Assembly (NCBI GenBank): GCA_944381575.1
Contig: CALWLS010000004.1
Location: forward strand, 1 to 64,000
DNA length: 64,000 nt
Direction: 5' to 3'
DNA from: an uncultured Lachnospiraceae bacterium
Lineage (GTDB): Bacteria > Bacillota > Clostridia > Lachnospirales > Lachnospiraceae
Positions 41,230 to 52,666 of this stretch are shown here, piece by piece. The notes under the pieces were generated by a model, which saw only the letters and a program-made list of their open reading frames with translations, made no database searches and was not told where the DNA came from. The translations under genes and the position numbers were made by a program. How positions within the stretch are numbered: the stretch's first letter is position 1; the number at the start of each line of letters is the position of its first letter.

Positions 41230-42309
41230 TCAGTCCGCATTTGAAGCAGCTATCTTGACCCTGCTCCAAAGGTCGGAAATGATCACCCTCGTATCCGGAT
41301 CATAGGTGAACACCTCATCGTTTTCATTGCCTGCGCGAGGTATGTAAGCGTCTATGCCGTAGAAATCCCCGTCCTCACCTGAAAGATATTCCATTACTTC
41401 AAGGTTAGGAGAAGTATATCCTACTGTCACCGAATTATCCAGCGCGCCGTCATAATCGGAAACAAAGTTGATGAATTCGTGGGCAAGCTCCGGATTTTCC
41501 GCATTCTTAGGTATGACCATTGCGTCGGACCAGATATTTGTGCCCGCTTCAGGCAGATAAAATCCCATGTCAGGATTTTCACTCATTACATAGGTGGCGT
41601 CTCCTGAATATATAAGTCCCAGCGCCTTTCTTCCCTGAGCCATGTTATCTATGATCTCATCGGTAACTATCTCCGGCTCCATGGTTTCAACGATGTTAAC
41701 AAGCCACTCGTAAGCCTCATTAAGCTCATTCTCATCATTTGTGTTCATCGAATATCCGAGATATTTAAGCGCCATCATGAAGGAATCCCTCTCTGAGTCA
41801 TAGAGATAGATATCCCCCTTATATTTTTCGTCCGCAAATATGCCGAAGCCCTCGGCCTCAAGATCAGCCAGATCCACCTTGTTTTTATCATAAACGATTC
41901 CTACCGTGCCCCAGAAATACGGTATCGAGTACTCGTTTTCAGGATCATAAGGCAGTCCAAGCACGTCCGGATCGAGCTTTTCAAGGCAGTCGAGTTTTTC
42001 CTTATCAAGTGGCTGGAGGAGATCTTCCTGAAGAAGCCTTTCGATCATGTAATCGCTTGGAACAAGGATGTCATAAGAATCTCCGTTGGCTACCCTGATA
42101 TACATCTGCTCATTGGAATCAAAGTTATCCATCACTACATTGCAGCCCGTAAGATCCTCAAAATCACTTATAAGATTTTCTCCGGTATACTCGCCCCAGT
42201 TGTAGATATGAAGCTCCTGACCGGCGTATTCCCCCTCATTTTTGCTTCCGCAGCCTGAGAGGGCTGCCGCAATTAAGGCTGCTGAACATAAGATCATTAA
42301 TTTTTTCAT
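41230..42309 (-). CDS. potD: Spermidine/putrescine-binding lipoprotein PotD
   Basis: Extracellular polyamine-binding component of the PotABCD importer. The lipobox LSGC gives C20. The N-terminal block LHIYNWGEYTGENLISDFEDLTG, the WGTVGIVYDKNKVD block and VIPKNAENPELAHEFINFV are characteristic of PotD/PotF. 359 residues is normal. It is the last gene of the pot operon, 91 bases after potC. Confidence 0.95.
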   Translation of the reverse strand: MKKLMILCSAALIAAALSGCGSKNEGEYAGQELHIYNWGEYTGENLISDFEDLTGCNVVMDNFDSNEQMYIRVANGDSYDILVPSDYMIERLLQEDLLQPLDKEKLDCLEKLDPDVLGLPYDPENEYSIPYFWGTVGIVYDKNKVDLADLEAEGFGIFADEKYKGDIYLYDSERDSFMMALKYLGYSMNTNDENELNEAYEWLVNIVETMEPEIVTDEIIDNMAQGRKALGLIYSGDATYVMSENPDMGFYLPEAGTNIWSDAMVIPKNAENPELAHEFINFVSDYDGALDNSVTVGYTSPNLEVMEYLSGEDGDFYGIDAYIPRAGNENDEVFTYDPDTRVIISDLWSRVKIAASNAD

Positions 42310-42400
42310 TTGATTCTCCTCCGTTTTGTAATTTACTTTTTATGTTTATTCTTAATAGAATACTTTATTTATACAGTCTTTCTTCACTGTATTTTACCGC

Positions 42401-43225
42401 TCAGATCTCCTTAAGATCCCCGCTTAACTTCTTTACCTTAAGCTTATGCCTCTTTTCCCTGATCAGCGGCGCGATATTAACTCCTATCAGTATCAGGGTT
42501 ATGAATACTACCACCAATGTTGATATGGCGTTTATGCTCGGGTTTATCCTCTTACTCATTGTATAGACCATTATGCTTAAGTTCTTTACGCCGCGTCCGG
42601 TGACGAAATAAGAAATTATAAAGTCATCAAAGGACATGGTAAAGGCTATAAGCGCTCCTGAAAATATGCCTACCTTTATCTGCGGCACTATCACCTTTGT
42701 CAGCGCCTGCCATGGGGTAGCTCCAAGATCCATGGCCGCATCCGCAAGATTCGGATCCAGCGATCTTATCTTAGGCATGACGCTCAGTATGACATAAGGT
42801 ATGCAGAAGGCTATGTGGGCGAGCAGCATGGTCATGAAACCTCTCTCGACCCCGAGAGTCATAAATAACAGCATAAGCCCTATGGCAGTCACGATCTCAG
42901 GATTCATGATAGGAAAGTCATTTATCTGAAGGACAAGATCGTGAACTATCTTTTTAGACTTTGAAAGTCCTATGGCGCTTATGGTGCCAACGGCCGTCGA
43001 TATCACCGTCGCAAGCACGGCAACGATTATGGTGGTATATAATGATTCCATCATCTCTGAATCATTCCACATCTTTTCATACCACCTGAATGAAAATCCC
43101 GTGAAATTAGTGAGAGAACGGCTCTCGTTAAAGGAAAATATTATCATGAATATTATGGGCAGATAGAAAAACGCAAGCATGAGCCCCATGATAAGCTTTC
43201 CAAAAGGCCTTTTACTTTTTTTCAT
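42401..43225 (-). CDS. potC: Spermidine/putrescine ABC transporter permease PotC
   Basis: Second inner-membrane subunit of the polyamine importer. About 274 residues with six helices and the EAA-loop AAMDLGATPWQALTKVIVPQIK. The ATG at 43223-43225 is one base after the potB stop and follows AGGAG by 10 bases; the longer frame lies inside potB. The FSFDDFIISYFVTG-like segment (MSFDDFIISYFVTGRG) is typical for PotC. Confidence 0.95.
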   Translation of the reverse strand: MKKSKRPFGKLIMGLMLAFFYLPIIFMIIFSFNESRSLTNFTGFSFRWYEKMWNDSEMMESLYTTIIVAVLATVISTAVGTISAIGLSKSKKIVHDLVLQINDFPIMNPEIVTAIGLMLLFMTLGVERGFMTMLLAHIAFCIPYVILSVMPKIRSLDPNLADAAMDLGATPWQALTKVIVPQIKVGIFSGALIAFTMSFDDFIISYFVTGRGVKNLSIMVYTMSKRINPSINAISTLVVVFITLILIGVNIAPLIREKRHKLKVKKLSGDLKEI

Positions 43226-43226
43226 A

Positions 43227-44069
43227 TCACTCACGCTCCTTATCCCCGCCTCTTGAATAATCCTCAAGCCTGCGGACCACATACATGGTAGCCATCATTA
43301 TCATCGCCATGATGAGGGATATCGACGAGCCGAAATTCCACTCGCCCACAGTGATGAACTGGTTTTCTATGACATTTCCTATAAGGAAGAACTGTCCTCC
43401 TCCAAGCAGCTTCGGTATTGAGAATGAGCTTACCGCAGGCAGGAATACCAGCGATATCCCGCTTACCACTCCCGGAAGGGACAGCGGAAGTATCACCCTT
43501 AAAAATGTCTGAAGCCCGTTTGCCCCAAGATCGTTGCTGGCTTCCATCAGCGACTTATCCATCTTTGAGAGCGACGTGTTGATCTGAAGTATCATAAACG
43601 GGATAAAATTATACACCATGCCTATAAGCACGGCTCCCTCCGTATATAAGAGTTCTTCATGCCCGAGACCGAATATATTCAAAACCTGCTGAATGACTCC
43701 CCCTTCGGAAAGCAGGCCTATCCATGCATAGGTGCGCACAAGGGTGTTGATCCAGGTCGGGAGCGTTATGGCAAGTATAAGTATGTTCCTGATCCTGTCC
43801 GAGCTGAAGGCTATGAAATAGGCTATCGGATAGCCCAGAGCTATGCATATCAGCGTGGTCTTTACGGCTATTTTGATCGAACGCCACAATACCAAAAGGA
43901 AGTCCGGATCGGTAAAGAACCTTATATAGTGTTTTAGCGTAAATGTAAAAGATATTATCCCGTTACCGTCCTCCGTGACTGAGTAAAACGCGATAAGCAC
44001 CATCGGAAGGACTATCAAAAGTATGCCCCATACTATATACGGTATGGCTAACTGTGAAAATCTCTTCAT
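43227..44069 (-). CDS. potB: Spermidine/putrescine ABC transporter permease PotB
   Basis: First inner-membrane subunit of the polyamine importer. 280 residues with six helices, the TWINTLVRTYAWIGLL segment, and the EAA-loop EASNDLGANGLQTFLRVILPLSLPG that contacts PotA. It lies 28 bases after potA and almost touches potC. Confidence 0.95.
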   Translation of the reverse strand: MKRFSQLAIPYIVWGILLIVLPMVLIAFYSVTEDGNGIISFTFTLKHYIRFFTDPDFLLVLWRSIKIAVKTTLICIALGYPIAYFIAFSSDRIRNILILAITLPTWINTLVRTYAWIGLLSEGGVIQQVLNIFGLGHEELLYTEGAVLIGMVYNFIPFMILQINTSLSKMDKSLMEASNDLGANGLQTFLRVILPLSLPGVVSGISLVFLPAVSSFSIPKLLGGGQFFLIGNVIENQFITVGEWNFGSSISLIMAMIMMATMYVVRRLEDYSRGGDKERE

Positions 44070-44097
44070 CTTAAATCTTTTTCACCTCCGGGAACCT

Positions 44098-45690
44098 TCA
44101 GCCTGCGGATCTTTTCATGACATGGATATCGTCCGGATCGAGCCTTAGGCCTACCCTTGCCCCTTCCTCAACATAGTTCACCGTACGTATCTTGAGTTCC
44201 CGGCCTTCTGTCATGAACTTGACCGGGTATGACTTTCCGGCCTCTATGTTTTCAGGCTCAAAATCATAATCCACGTATATGTCCACCGACTCATCCTCAT
44301 TTGAAAGTTTCCAGGCCTGAGCATTTGCCCAGGTCTTAAGGTCAGTATCAAGGGTCTGGGACTCTGAGAGCTCTCCCTTGGTCTTAAAGAAGTTAAAGGC
44401 CATAATAGCCTCATCCGTGGCTTCATTCCTGACAAACGGCTGATTTACCACGTGTATGGTCTTCTGTATCATGGTGCCGCCGGATGTGGAAAATGTCACA
44501 GGATATGAACCGGCCTCGGCTTTTATCTCATACTTTACGCTGGAGATGGAAGCATACTCATCCGTGCCCGGATCCCAGGCCTGAGCGTCCGCGCGGGCGA
44601 TTATCTCCTTATCATCCAATGCCTTTACGTCCTCGATATCCACGAAGAAATCATTTGCAGAGATCCTTTCCTTACCGTCAGCCGAGGATACCTCGTTTGC
44701 CTTGTCGTCTATAACTCTCATCTGTACTGTAACAGATGTTCCCGGCACCGTCTCAACTATGACCTCGTACTGGCTGCCCTTAAACAGCACGCTGTCCACG
44801 GTCCCGGTCATCATTCCATCCTGTTCTGAAACTATATCGAGGTCCTCCGGCCTTATGACCACGTCCACTGCCTCGTTTGGCTCAAAGCCCTGATCTTCGC
44901 ACTTAAATTCGTGGTTATCGAATCTTACCTTAAAATCCTCAGGCATCCTGGCAGGTATTATATTGGACTCGCCTATGAAATCCGCCACGAAACGGTTGAC
45001 CGGCTCATTGTAGATATCCTGCGGGCTTCCTATCTGCTGGATCGTGCCGTCCCTCATGACCACTATCTTATCCGACATGGTAAGAGCTTCCTCCTGGTCA
45101 TGAGTAACGAATATAAACGTTATCCCTACCTCCTGCTGTATGCGCTTAAGCTCATACTGCATTTCCTTTCTCAGCTTAAGGTCAAGGGCTCCTAAGGGCT
45201 CGTCCAAAAGCAGTACCTTAGGCTCGTTTACCAAAGCTCTCGCTATGGCAACTCTCTGCTGCTGCCCTCCGGAAAGCAGAGTCACGTTTTTCTTTTCATA
45301 ACCTTCAAGACCTATGAGCTTAAGCATCTTCATGACCTTCTGTTCTATGACGTCACGGCTCATTTTTTTTATCTTTAATCCAAAGGCTATGTTTTCGTAG
45401 ACATTCATATGCGGAAACAGGGCGTACTTCTGGAATACGGTATTTAACTCCCTTTTGTGCGGAGGCAGCTTGGCTATATCGACTCCGTCAAATATTACTT
45501 TGCCCTCAGTAGGCTCCAGAAAACCTCCGAGTATCCTCAAAAGCGTTGTCTTTCCGCAGCCGGATGGTCCGAGCAGCGTGACGAATTCCTTCTCCTCGAT
45601 ATCCAGATTGATGTTTTTGAGCACCAGCTGATCCTGAAAAGACATCACGATATTCCTAAACTGTATGAGCGCATTATTATCCATATCCAT
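44098..45690 (-). CDS. potA: Spermidine/putrescine ABC ATPase PotA with inserted repeat domain
   Basis: ATPase of the polyamine importer. Walker A GPSGCGKT is at 41-48, Q-loop Q87, signature LSGGQQQR 139-146, Walker B VLLLDEP 159-165, H-loop H197. The TOBE domain starts near 276 ([26 protein letters not shown]) and ends with [14 protein letters not shown], but about 180 residues (326-505, bases about 44176-44703) interrupt it. The insert is two related units of about 80 residues (both with AQAW and SYPVxF), resembling Ig-like units of surface proteins. 530 residues versus the usual 350-380. AAGGAGG precedes the ATG. Confidence 0.93.
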   Translation of the reverse strand: MDMDNNALIQFRNIVMSFQDQLVLKNINLDIEEKEFVTLLGPSGCGKTTLLRILGGFLEPTEGKVIFDGVDIAKLPPHKRELNTVFQKYALFPHMNVYENIAFGLKIKKMSRDVIEQKVMKMLKLIGLEGYEKKNVTLLSGGQQQRVAIARALVNEPKVLLLDEPLGALDLKLRKEMQYELKRIQQEVGITFIFVTHDQEEALTMSDKIVVMRDGTIQQIGSPQDIYNEPVNRFVADFIGESNIIPARMPEDFKVRFDNHEFKCEDQGFEPNEAVDVVIRPEDLDIVSEQDGMMTGTVDSVLFKGSQYEVIVETVPGTSVTVQMRVIDDKANEVSSADGKERISANDFFVDIEDVKALDDKEIIARADAQAWDPGTDEYASISSVKYEIKAEAGSYPVTFSTSGGTMIQKTIHVVNQPFVRNEATDEAIMAFNFFKTKGELSESQTLDTDLKTWANAQAWKLSNEDESVDIYVDYDFEPENIEAGKSYPVKFMTEGRELKIRTVNYVEEGARVGLRLDPDDIHVMKRSAG

Positions 45691-45705
45691 ACCGTTAACC
45701 CCTCC

Positions 45706-46323
45706 TTATCTGTCATGGCTGCAGCGTTTCAGCGCATGCTCAGCCGCATCATATGAAAAACCTTTTCTAATAAGGAATCCATAAGCCTTTTGTTTTTCTC
45801 CCGCCGGCACCCCCGAAGGATATTTTTTATGCAGTATGCTCTCGCATGCGGCGTATTCATCCTCATCAGTTACCTTTTCTTTAAGGAGTTCCTTTACCTC
45901 TTCTCCTCTTAATCCTTTTTTATAGAGCTTCGCTTCTATCTCACGCCTTGAATGCCGTCCCGAAAGGCCGCTTATATAATCCTCCGCATACCTTTCATCG
46001 TCCACGAAGCCATGGGACTTAAGCCAGACTATGGCGTCCTCTGCTATATCTTCGGGGTAAAGCCCTTCCTTTAATTTTTTTCTTATCTCGCTCTCCGTCC
46101 TGTCGGAGCTTTTCATATAATAAAGAGCCTTTTTTTCAGCTCTCTTAAGCAGTATGTCATTGCGGATACCAAGGTATTTTTCTTCAGGTATTTCTTCTCC
46201 CTGGCGGATCCCAAGGGCCGCACTTTCTTTTTTATACAAAAGAAAGGTCACCTCGCCGTAATCGAGGGTGACCTTATTCCTTTTATTGTCGTAATTTTCT
46301 ATGCCTGTTATGATCTTTGCCAT
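45706..46323 (-). CDS. recX: Regulatory protein RecX
   Basis: Modulator of RecA filament extension. 205 residues built of small three-helix repeats, with ALYYMKSSDRTESEIRKKLKEGLYPEDIAEDAIVWLKSHGFVDDERYAEDYI and a later SRREIEAKLYKKGL segment. It follows recA by 8 bases and precedes potA by 15 bases, so the pot operon may also receive recA transcription. Confidence 0.92.
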   Translation of the reverse strand: MAKIITGIENYDNKRNKVTLDYGEVTFLLYKKESAALGIRQGEEIPEEKYLGIRNDILLKRAEKKALYYMKSSDRTESEIRKKLKEGLYPEDIAEDAIVWLKSHGFVDDERYAEDYISGLSGRHSRREIEAKLYKKGLRGEEVKELLKEKVTDEDEYAACESILHKKYPSGVPAGEKQKAYGFLIRKGFSYDAAEHALKRCSHDR

Positions 46324-46331
46324 CTATCGTA

Positions 46332-47420
46332 TCAGTTTCCAGGGTCGATAATTACAGACGCCTCTGAAGCGTCTGCCGACTCGGCGTTTTCTGCCGGAAT
46401 AAGCCCTAATTTGATTCTTAAAGTCTTATCTATCTCTTTCATGATCTCAGGATTATCACTGAGGAACTGTTTTGCATTTTCCCGGCCCTGCCCGATCTTG
46501 CTGCCGTTATACGCAAACCACGCTCCGCTTTTTTCTATGATGTCCTCCCTTACGGCCAGATCGAGTATATCTCCTTCCGTGGAGATGCCCCTGCCGAACA
46601 TTATATCGAACTCTGCCTCTTTAAACGGAGGCGCTACTTTATTTTTAACGACCTTGACCCTGACATGGTTTCCCACGGCCTCACTGCCCTGTTTTATGGT
46701 CTCCGTACGTCTTACGTCCATACGTATGGATGCATAGAATTTAAGCGCACGCCCGCCTGTTGTGGTCTCCGGGTTGCCGAACATGACTCCGATCTTTTCA
46801 CGGAGCTGATTTATAAAAATGACGACGCAGTTGGACTTGGAGATGACGCTGGTCAGTTTCCTTAAGGCCTGCGACATAAGCCTTGCCTGGACTCCCACAA
46901 CGGAATCTCCCATGTCTCCCTCTATCTCCTTCTTAGGGACAAGGGCTGCTACGGAGTCTACGACTACCACATCCACAGCTCCTGACCTCACCATTGTATC
47001 AGCGATCTCAAGGGCCTGCTCTCCGTTATCAGGCTGTGAGATATAGAGGTTATCTATGTCTACTCCGATATTTTTGGCGTAGACCGGGTCGAGAGCGTGC
47101 TCGGCGTCGATAAAACCTGCTATGCCGCCGTTCTTCTGCGCCTCTGCTATCACATGCAGGGCAAGAGTAGTCTTACCCGATGACTCAGGCCCGAATATCT
47201 CTATGACCCTTCCTTTAGGTACTCCTCCTACTCCAAGGGCAGCGTCAAGACTGAGAGAACCGGTGGAGATCACCTCCATGGAATCGCTTATCCTTGAATC
47301 TCCGAGCTTCATAACGGCGCCCTGCCCGTATTCTTTCTCTATCTGCTTTATGGCGGCCTCCAAAGCCTTCTGTTTATCTTCTCTCGTTACTTCTTTTGTT
47401 ATATCTTTGCTGACTGGCAT
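46332..47420 (-). CDS. recA: Recombinase RecA
   Basis: ATP-dependent strand-exchange protein and SOS co-protease. Walker A GPESSGKT is at residues 77-84, Walker [13 protein letters not shown] near 150, L1 [15 protein letters not shown], and L2 [29 protein letters not shown] near 205. 362 residues is normal, with a short acidic tail. I looked for a LexA (GAAC-N4-GTTC type) box in the 112 bases upstream and saw none. Confidence 0.98.
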   Translation of the reverse strand: MPVSKDITKEVTREDKQKALEAAIKQIEKEYGQGAVMKLGDSRISDSMEVISTGSLSLDAALGVGGVPKGRVIEIFGPESSGKTTLALHVIAEAQKNGGIAGFIDAEHALDPVYAKNIGVDIDNLYISQPDNGEQALEIADTMVRSGAVDVVVVDSVAALVPKKEIEGDMGDSVVGVQARLMSQALRKLTSVISKSNCVVIFINQLREKIGVMFGNPETTTGGRALKFYASIRMDVRRTETIKQGSEAVGNHVRVKVVKNKVAPPFKEAEFDIMFGRGISTEGDILDLAVREDIIEKSGAWFAYNGSKIGQGRENAKQFLSDNPEIMKEIDKTLRIKLGLIPAENAESADASEASVIIDPGN

Positions 47421-47532
47421 AAAAACTTCCTTTGTCGATATATCTTAAGCCCTGTCCGCCATCGGAGCGCACTAAAACATATTATCATAAATCACGCAGT
47501 TTTTATTATTTATTTTTGTACAGAGCGCGATT

Positions 47533-48804
47533 TTAATAATCTTTTACAAGCTGTTTAGCTATATTTTCAAATATTTCCTTTTCTCCAAAGCCTCCGGATT
47601 TGGAAATGACCTGTATCTCCCTGTTGCTGCGGTCATGCATGACCGAAATGACGGTGCCCTTTCCGACCTCGCATATAGGCGAAAGCTCCACTCCGTCCAT
47701 TTCATGCATAAAGCCTATAAGGGTATCCCCTCCTGTTACGGCATAGGTGCAGTCCGTACCGCTTTCAAGGATATGTCTCGCTATCCTTCCAAGGAATGCA
47801 GTGATATATCCCGCCATATCCTTAGGGTCAATGCCGAGCCTTGCGGCTTCCTCAGCTCCTGCGTCGTCACAGCATACATCCATGGTGCAGACCATGACCG
47901 GGGCCTTTCCATTTACTGCGCAGCAGATGGAGTCCACAAGCCTCATGCCCGCAGGCGTATCAAGGTATCCCGCATCCAGAAACTGCTCCGGAAGTATGTT
48001 TATCCTTAAAAATCCTTTCCTTTGGGCATAGTCTACCTGCTCCCTGGTTATAGGATTGACGCTTCCGCATAATATCACTACCCTGTCCGTCTTCCTGAAG
48101 CTCTTTTTCTGCCCCTCAGAACCTCCCATAAGTTTTTCGAGATGTTTGGCAAAGCCTGCGCAGCCTGCAAGCAGTCTTGTATGTCCTTCCTTTTCAACAT
48201 AGGAAGCTATGCCCGACAGGTCCTCGTCAGTGGAAGCGTCAAAGCTTACGACGCCCTCCATTCCCTTTAAGGATATGCCTTCCGCAAGCTCAGCCTTGGT
48301 GATCACGGTACATCCCAGATCCTTTGACTGATTTTCTATTATCTTTGGTATGTATGACTCAGTCACAGGATTGATGGGGTCCTTTCCAAAGCCGCTCTCG
48401 GATATCAGGACTCCGTCGCTGTACTGATGGCCCTTTAATGTTACCCTTCCGGCTCCCGGAAATGCCCCCGCAAAGCAGAGCAGCTCTCCCGGCACCGCAT
48501 CGCAGACCGCCTTGAACTCAGCCCCTATGTTTCCTCTTAAGGCTGAATCCGTTTTTTTGTATATTATATCCGCTCCGGCCATGACCGCCCTGCCAGCCAC
48601 CTGCCTTACGGCCTCATAGGCATCCTCCGGATCTATGTGGCGGCTCTCGGTGTCCACAACTATTACCTGGAAGGACTTAAAAAGCTCCTTCATATCCGAC
48701 GTGGTCTCCTGTGTGACCGTCGTGGATATGCCCCTGCCGGAAAACTGTACACCGGTATCAAGGGCTCCGGTAAAATCATCCGCTATTACTACAACCTTTT
48801 TCAT
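47533..48804 (-). CDS. Four-carbon acid sugar kinase (DtnK/DenK family)
   Basis: Phosphorylates D-threonate or D-erythronate at C4 (DUF1537 family). N-terminal VVVIADDFTGALDTGVQFSGRG, the middle IIYKKTDSALRGNIGAEFKAV, and the C-terminal nucleotide-site VTGGDTLIGFMHEM with CEVGKGTVISVM are present. 423 residues is normal. It overlaps pdxA2 by 4 bases (ATGA), giving a two-step pathway from tetronate to dihydroxyacetone phosphate. Confidence 0.88.
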   Translation of the reverse strand: MKKVVVIADDFTGALDTGVQFSGRGISTTVTQETTSDMKELFKSFQVIVVDTESRHIDPEDAYEAVRQVAGRAVMAGADIIYKKTDSALRGNIGAEFKAVCDAVPGELLCFAGAFPGAGRVTLKGHQYSDGVLISESGFGKDPINPVTESYIPKIIENQSKDLGCTVITKAELAEGISLKGMEGVVSFDASTDEDLSGIASYVEKEGHTRLLAGCAGFAKHLEKLMGGSEGQKKSFRKTDRVVILCGSVNPITREQVDYAQRKGFLRINILPEQFLDAGYLDTPAGMRLVDSICCAVNGKAPVMVCTMDVCCDDAGAEEAARLGIDPKDMAGYITAFLGRIARHILESGTDCTYAVTGGDTLIGFMHEMDGVELSPICEVGKGTVISVMHDRSNREIQVISKSGGFGEKEIFENIAKQLVKDY

Positions 48805-49892
48805 GCCTGGACCTCCCTGTTTTCTGCAAGTCTTATGGCATATGACATGGCGTTTTTAAGACTGAGTTCGTTTGCATGTCCTGATCCGGCATGCCCGAAA
48901 CCGGTGCCGTGATCGACGCTGGCTCTTATTATAGGAAGTCCAAGGGTCACATTCACCCCTGCCACTGCCTGCCATGCGTTCTTATCCCTGTCATACACAA
49001 ATCCCTTGACCTTTAACGGGATATGTCCCTGGTCATGGTACATGGCTACGACTATGTCATACCAGCCTCCTATTGCCTTACTGAATACGGTATCCGGAGG
49101 CGTAGGCTTTTTCTCTGGTATGTTTATGCCTTCTTTTAAAGCCTCATCTATGGCCGGCTGTATCTCATTTATCTCCTCGGTGCCAAACATACCGTTTTCA
49201 CCGCAGTGAGGATTAAGCCCTGCAACGCCGATCTTAGGCGATTTTATGCCGAGGGCCCTGCAGGCTCTGTCCGCTATGCGGATGCAGTCGAGCACCCTGT
49301 CCTTTTTGACCCTGTCACAGGCCTCTCTCAAGGATACATGCGTGGATACATGCACCACCCTGAGTTCCTCATGAGCAAGCATCATCGTGTATTTATCAGT
49401 TCCGGTATATTCCGCATATATCTCGGTATGTCCGGAATAATGATGCCCCGCCATGTTTATCGCCTCCTTGCTCAAGGCATTGGTGACGGTAGCGTCTATA
49501 TCCCCCTTCATGGCGAGCTCTATGACCTTTACTACATAAGAAAAGGCCGCCTCTCCGCCTATGGCGGTAGCTCCAATCCCAAACGGAGCAGGCATTCCTC
49601 CCTCTTCATTGTGAGGGATGTCCTCATCCCTCACAAGTCCCATGTCGATAAGATCTATGGTGCCAAACTCGAATTTTGCCTCGCTTATGTCCTTTATGAC
49701 ATTGAGCTTAAGCTTTTGTCCTCCGAGCCTTTCAGCAACCGCTGCGGCATATTCCATGCTTGAACGGTCGCCCACCACCACAGGCCTTGACTTTTCATAT
49801 ACTGAGCTGTCGCTTAAAGATTTTACGGTTATCTCCGGTCCGTTTCCAAAGGGATCCCCCATTGAAATGCCTATAACAGGTTTAAGATCCAT
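48801..49892 (-). CDS. pdxA2: 4-phospho-D-threonate/erythronate 3-dehydrogenase PdxA2
   Basis: NAD-dependent oxidative decarboxylase of 4-phosphotetronates, a PdxA paralogue. Motifs: IGISMGDPFGNGPEITVK at the N-terminus, AGHHYSGHTEIYAEYTG near 140, GVAGLNPHCGENGMFGTEE near 230 and AMYHDQGHIPLKVKGF near 285 (metal-binding histidines). About 363 residues. The ATG at 49890-49892 follows GAGGG; the longer frame runs into atpC. Pairing with a four-carbon acid kinase marks PdxA2 rather than vitamin B6 PdxA. It is 16 bases downstream of atpC. Confidence 0.9.
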   Translation of the reverse strand: MDLKPVIGISMGDPFGNGPEITVKSLSDSSVYEKSRPVVVGDRSSMEYAAAVAERLGGQKLKLNVIKDISEAKFEFGTIDLIDMGLVRDEDIPHNEEGGMPAPFGIGATAIGGEAAFSYVVKVIELAMKGDIDATVTNALSKEAINMAGHHYSGHTEIYAEYTGTDKYTMMLAHEELRVVHVSTHVSLREACDRVKKDRVLDCIRIADRACRALGIKSPKIGVAGLNPHCGENGMFGTEEINEIQPAIDEALKEGINIPEKKPTPPDTVFSKAIGGWYDIVVAMYHDQGHIPLKVKGFVYDRDKNAWQAVAGVNVTLGLPIIRASVDHGTGFGHAGSGHANELSLKNAMSYAIRLAENREVQA

Positions 49893-49908
49893 TTCTTTCC
49901 CTCTTTTA

Positions 49909-50322
49909 TCATTTATATTTTTTTCTTGCTGCCCTGAGCCTTCCAAGGGCTCTTGCCAGCTCAAATTCCCTGGCCGTATATTCCCTGCGGCTTTTTTCAG
50001 TCTGCATGGCTTCCTTAGCTCTTTTTGCCGCTCGTTCCGCCCTGTTTACGTCTATGTCCTCAGCGTATTCCGCAGTATCCACTAACACGAGCACCGAGCT
50101 GCCGGTGATCTCGACTATTCCGACTGAGACGGCCGCGTCCCTTTCCCTGTCGTCCTCCGGGACCCTGAAGCTCAGCACGCCCGGCACAACGGCGCTTATC
50201 ATGCTGCCGTGCCCTGCCAGCACGCCCATTTCTCCATCCTCCAGCGGAAGATTGACATAGACCGCCCTGCCGTCGTAGAGCAGCCTGTCCGCCGCAAGTA
50301 TTTTCAGACTGAATTCCTTCAC
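49909..50322 (-). CDS. atpC: ATP synthase F1 subunit epsilon
   Basis: Epsilon subunit of the central stalk, which couples and inhibits F1. 137 residues: beta-sandwich with FSLKILAADRLLYDGRAVYVNLPLEDGEMGVLAGHGSMIS, and a C-terminal helical hairpin rich in Ala, Arg and Glu. It ends the atp cluster, 23 bases after atpD. Confidence 0.95.
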   Translation of the reverse strand: MKEFSLKILAADRLLYDGRAVYVNLPLEDGEMGVLAGHGSMISAVVPGVLSFRVPEDDRERDAAVSVGIVEITGSSVLVLVDTAEYAEDIDVNRAERAAKRAKEAMQTEKSRREYTAREFELARALGRLRAARKKYK

Positions 50323-50345
50323 AAAAGCCTCCGCAATATTCCGGT

Positions 50346-52663
<2,318 letters not shown>

Positions 52664-52666
52664 TAT

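Noticed and set aside
47421..47532. LexA/SOS box before recA
   Set aside because: No GAAC-N4-GTTC-type repeat is visible in the intergenic region.
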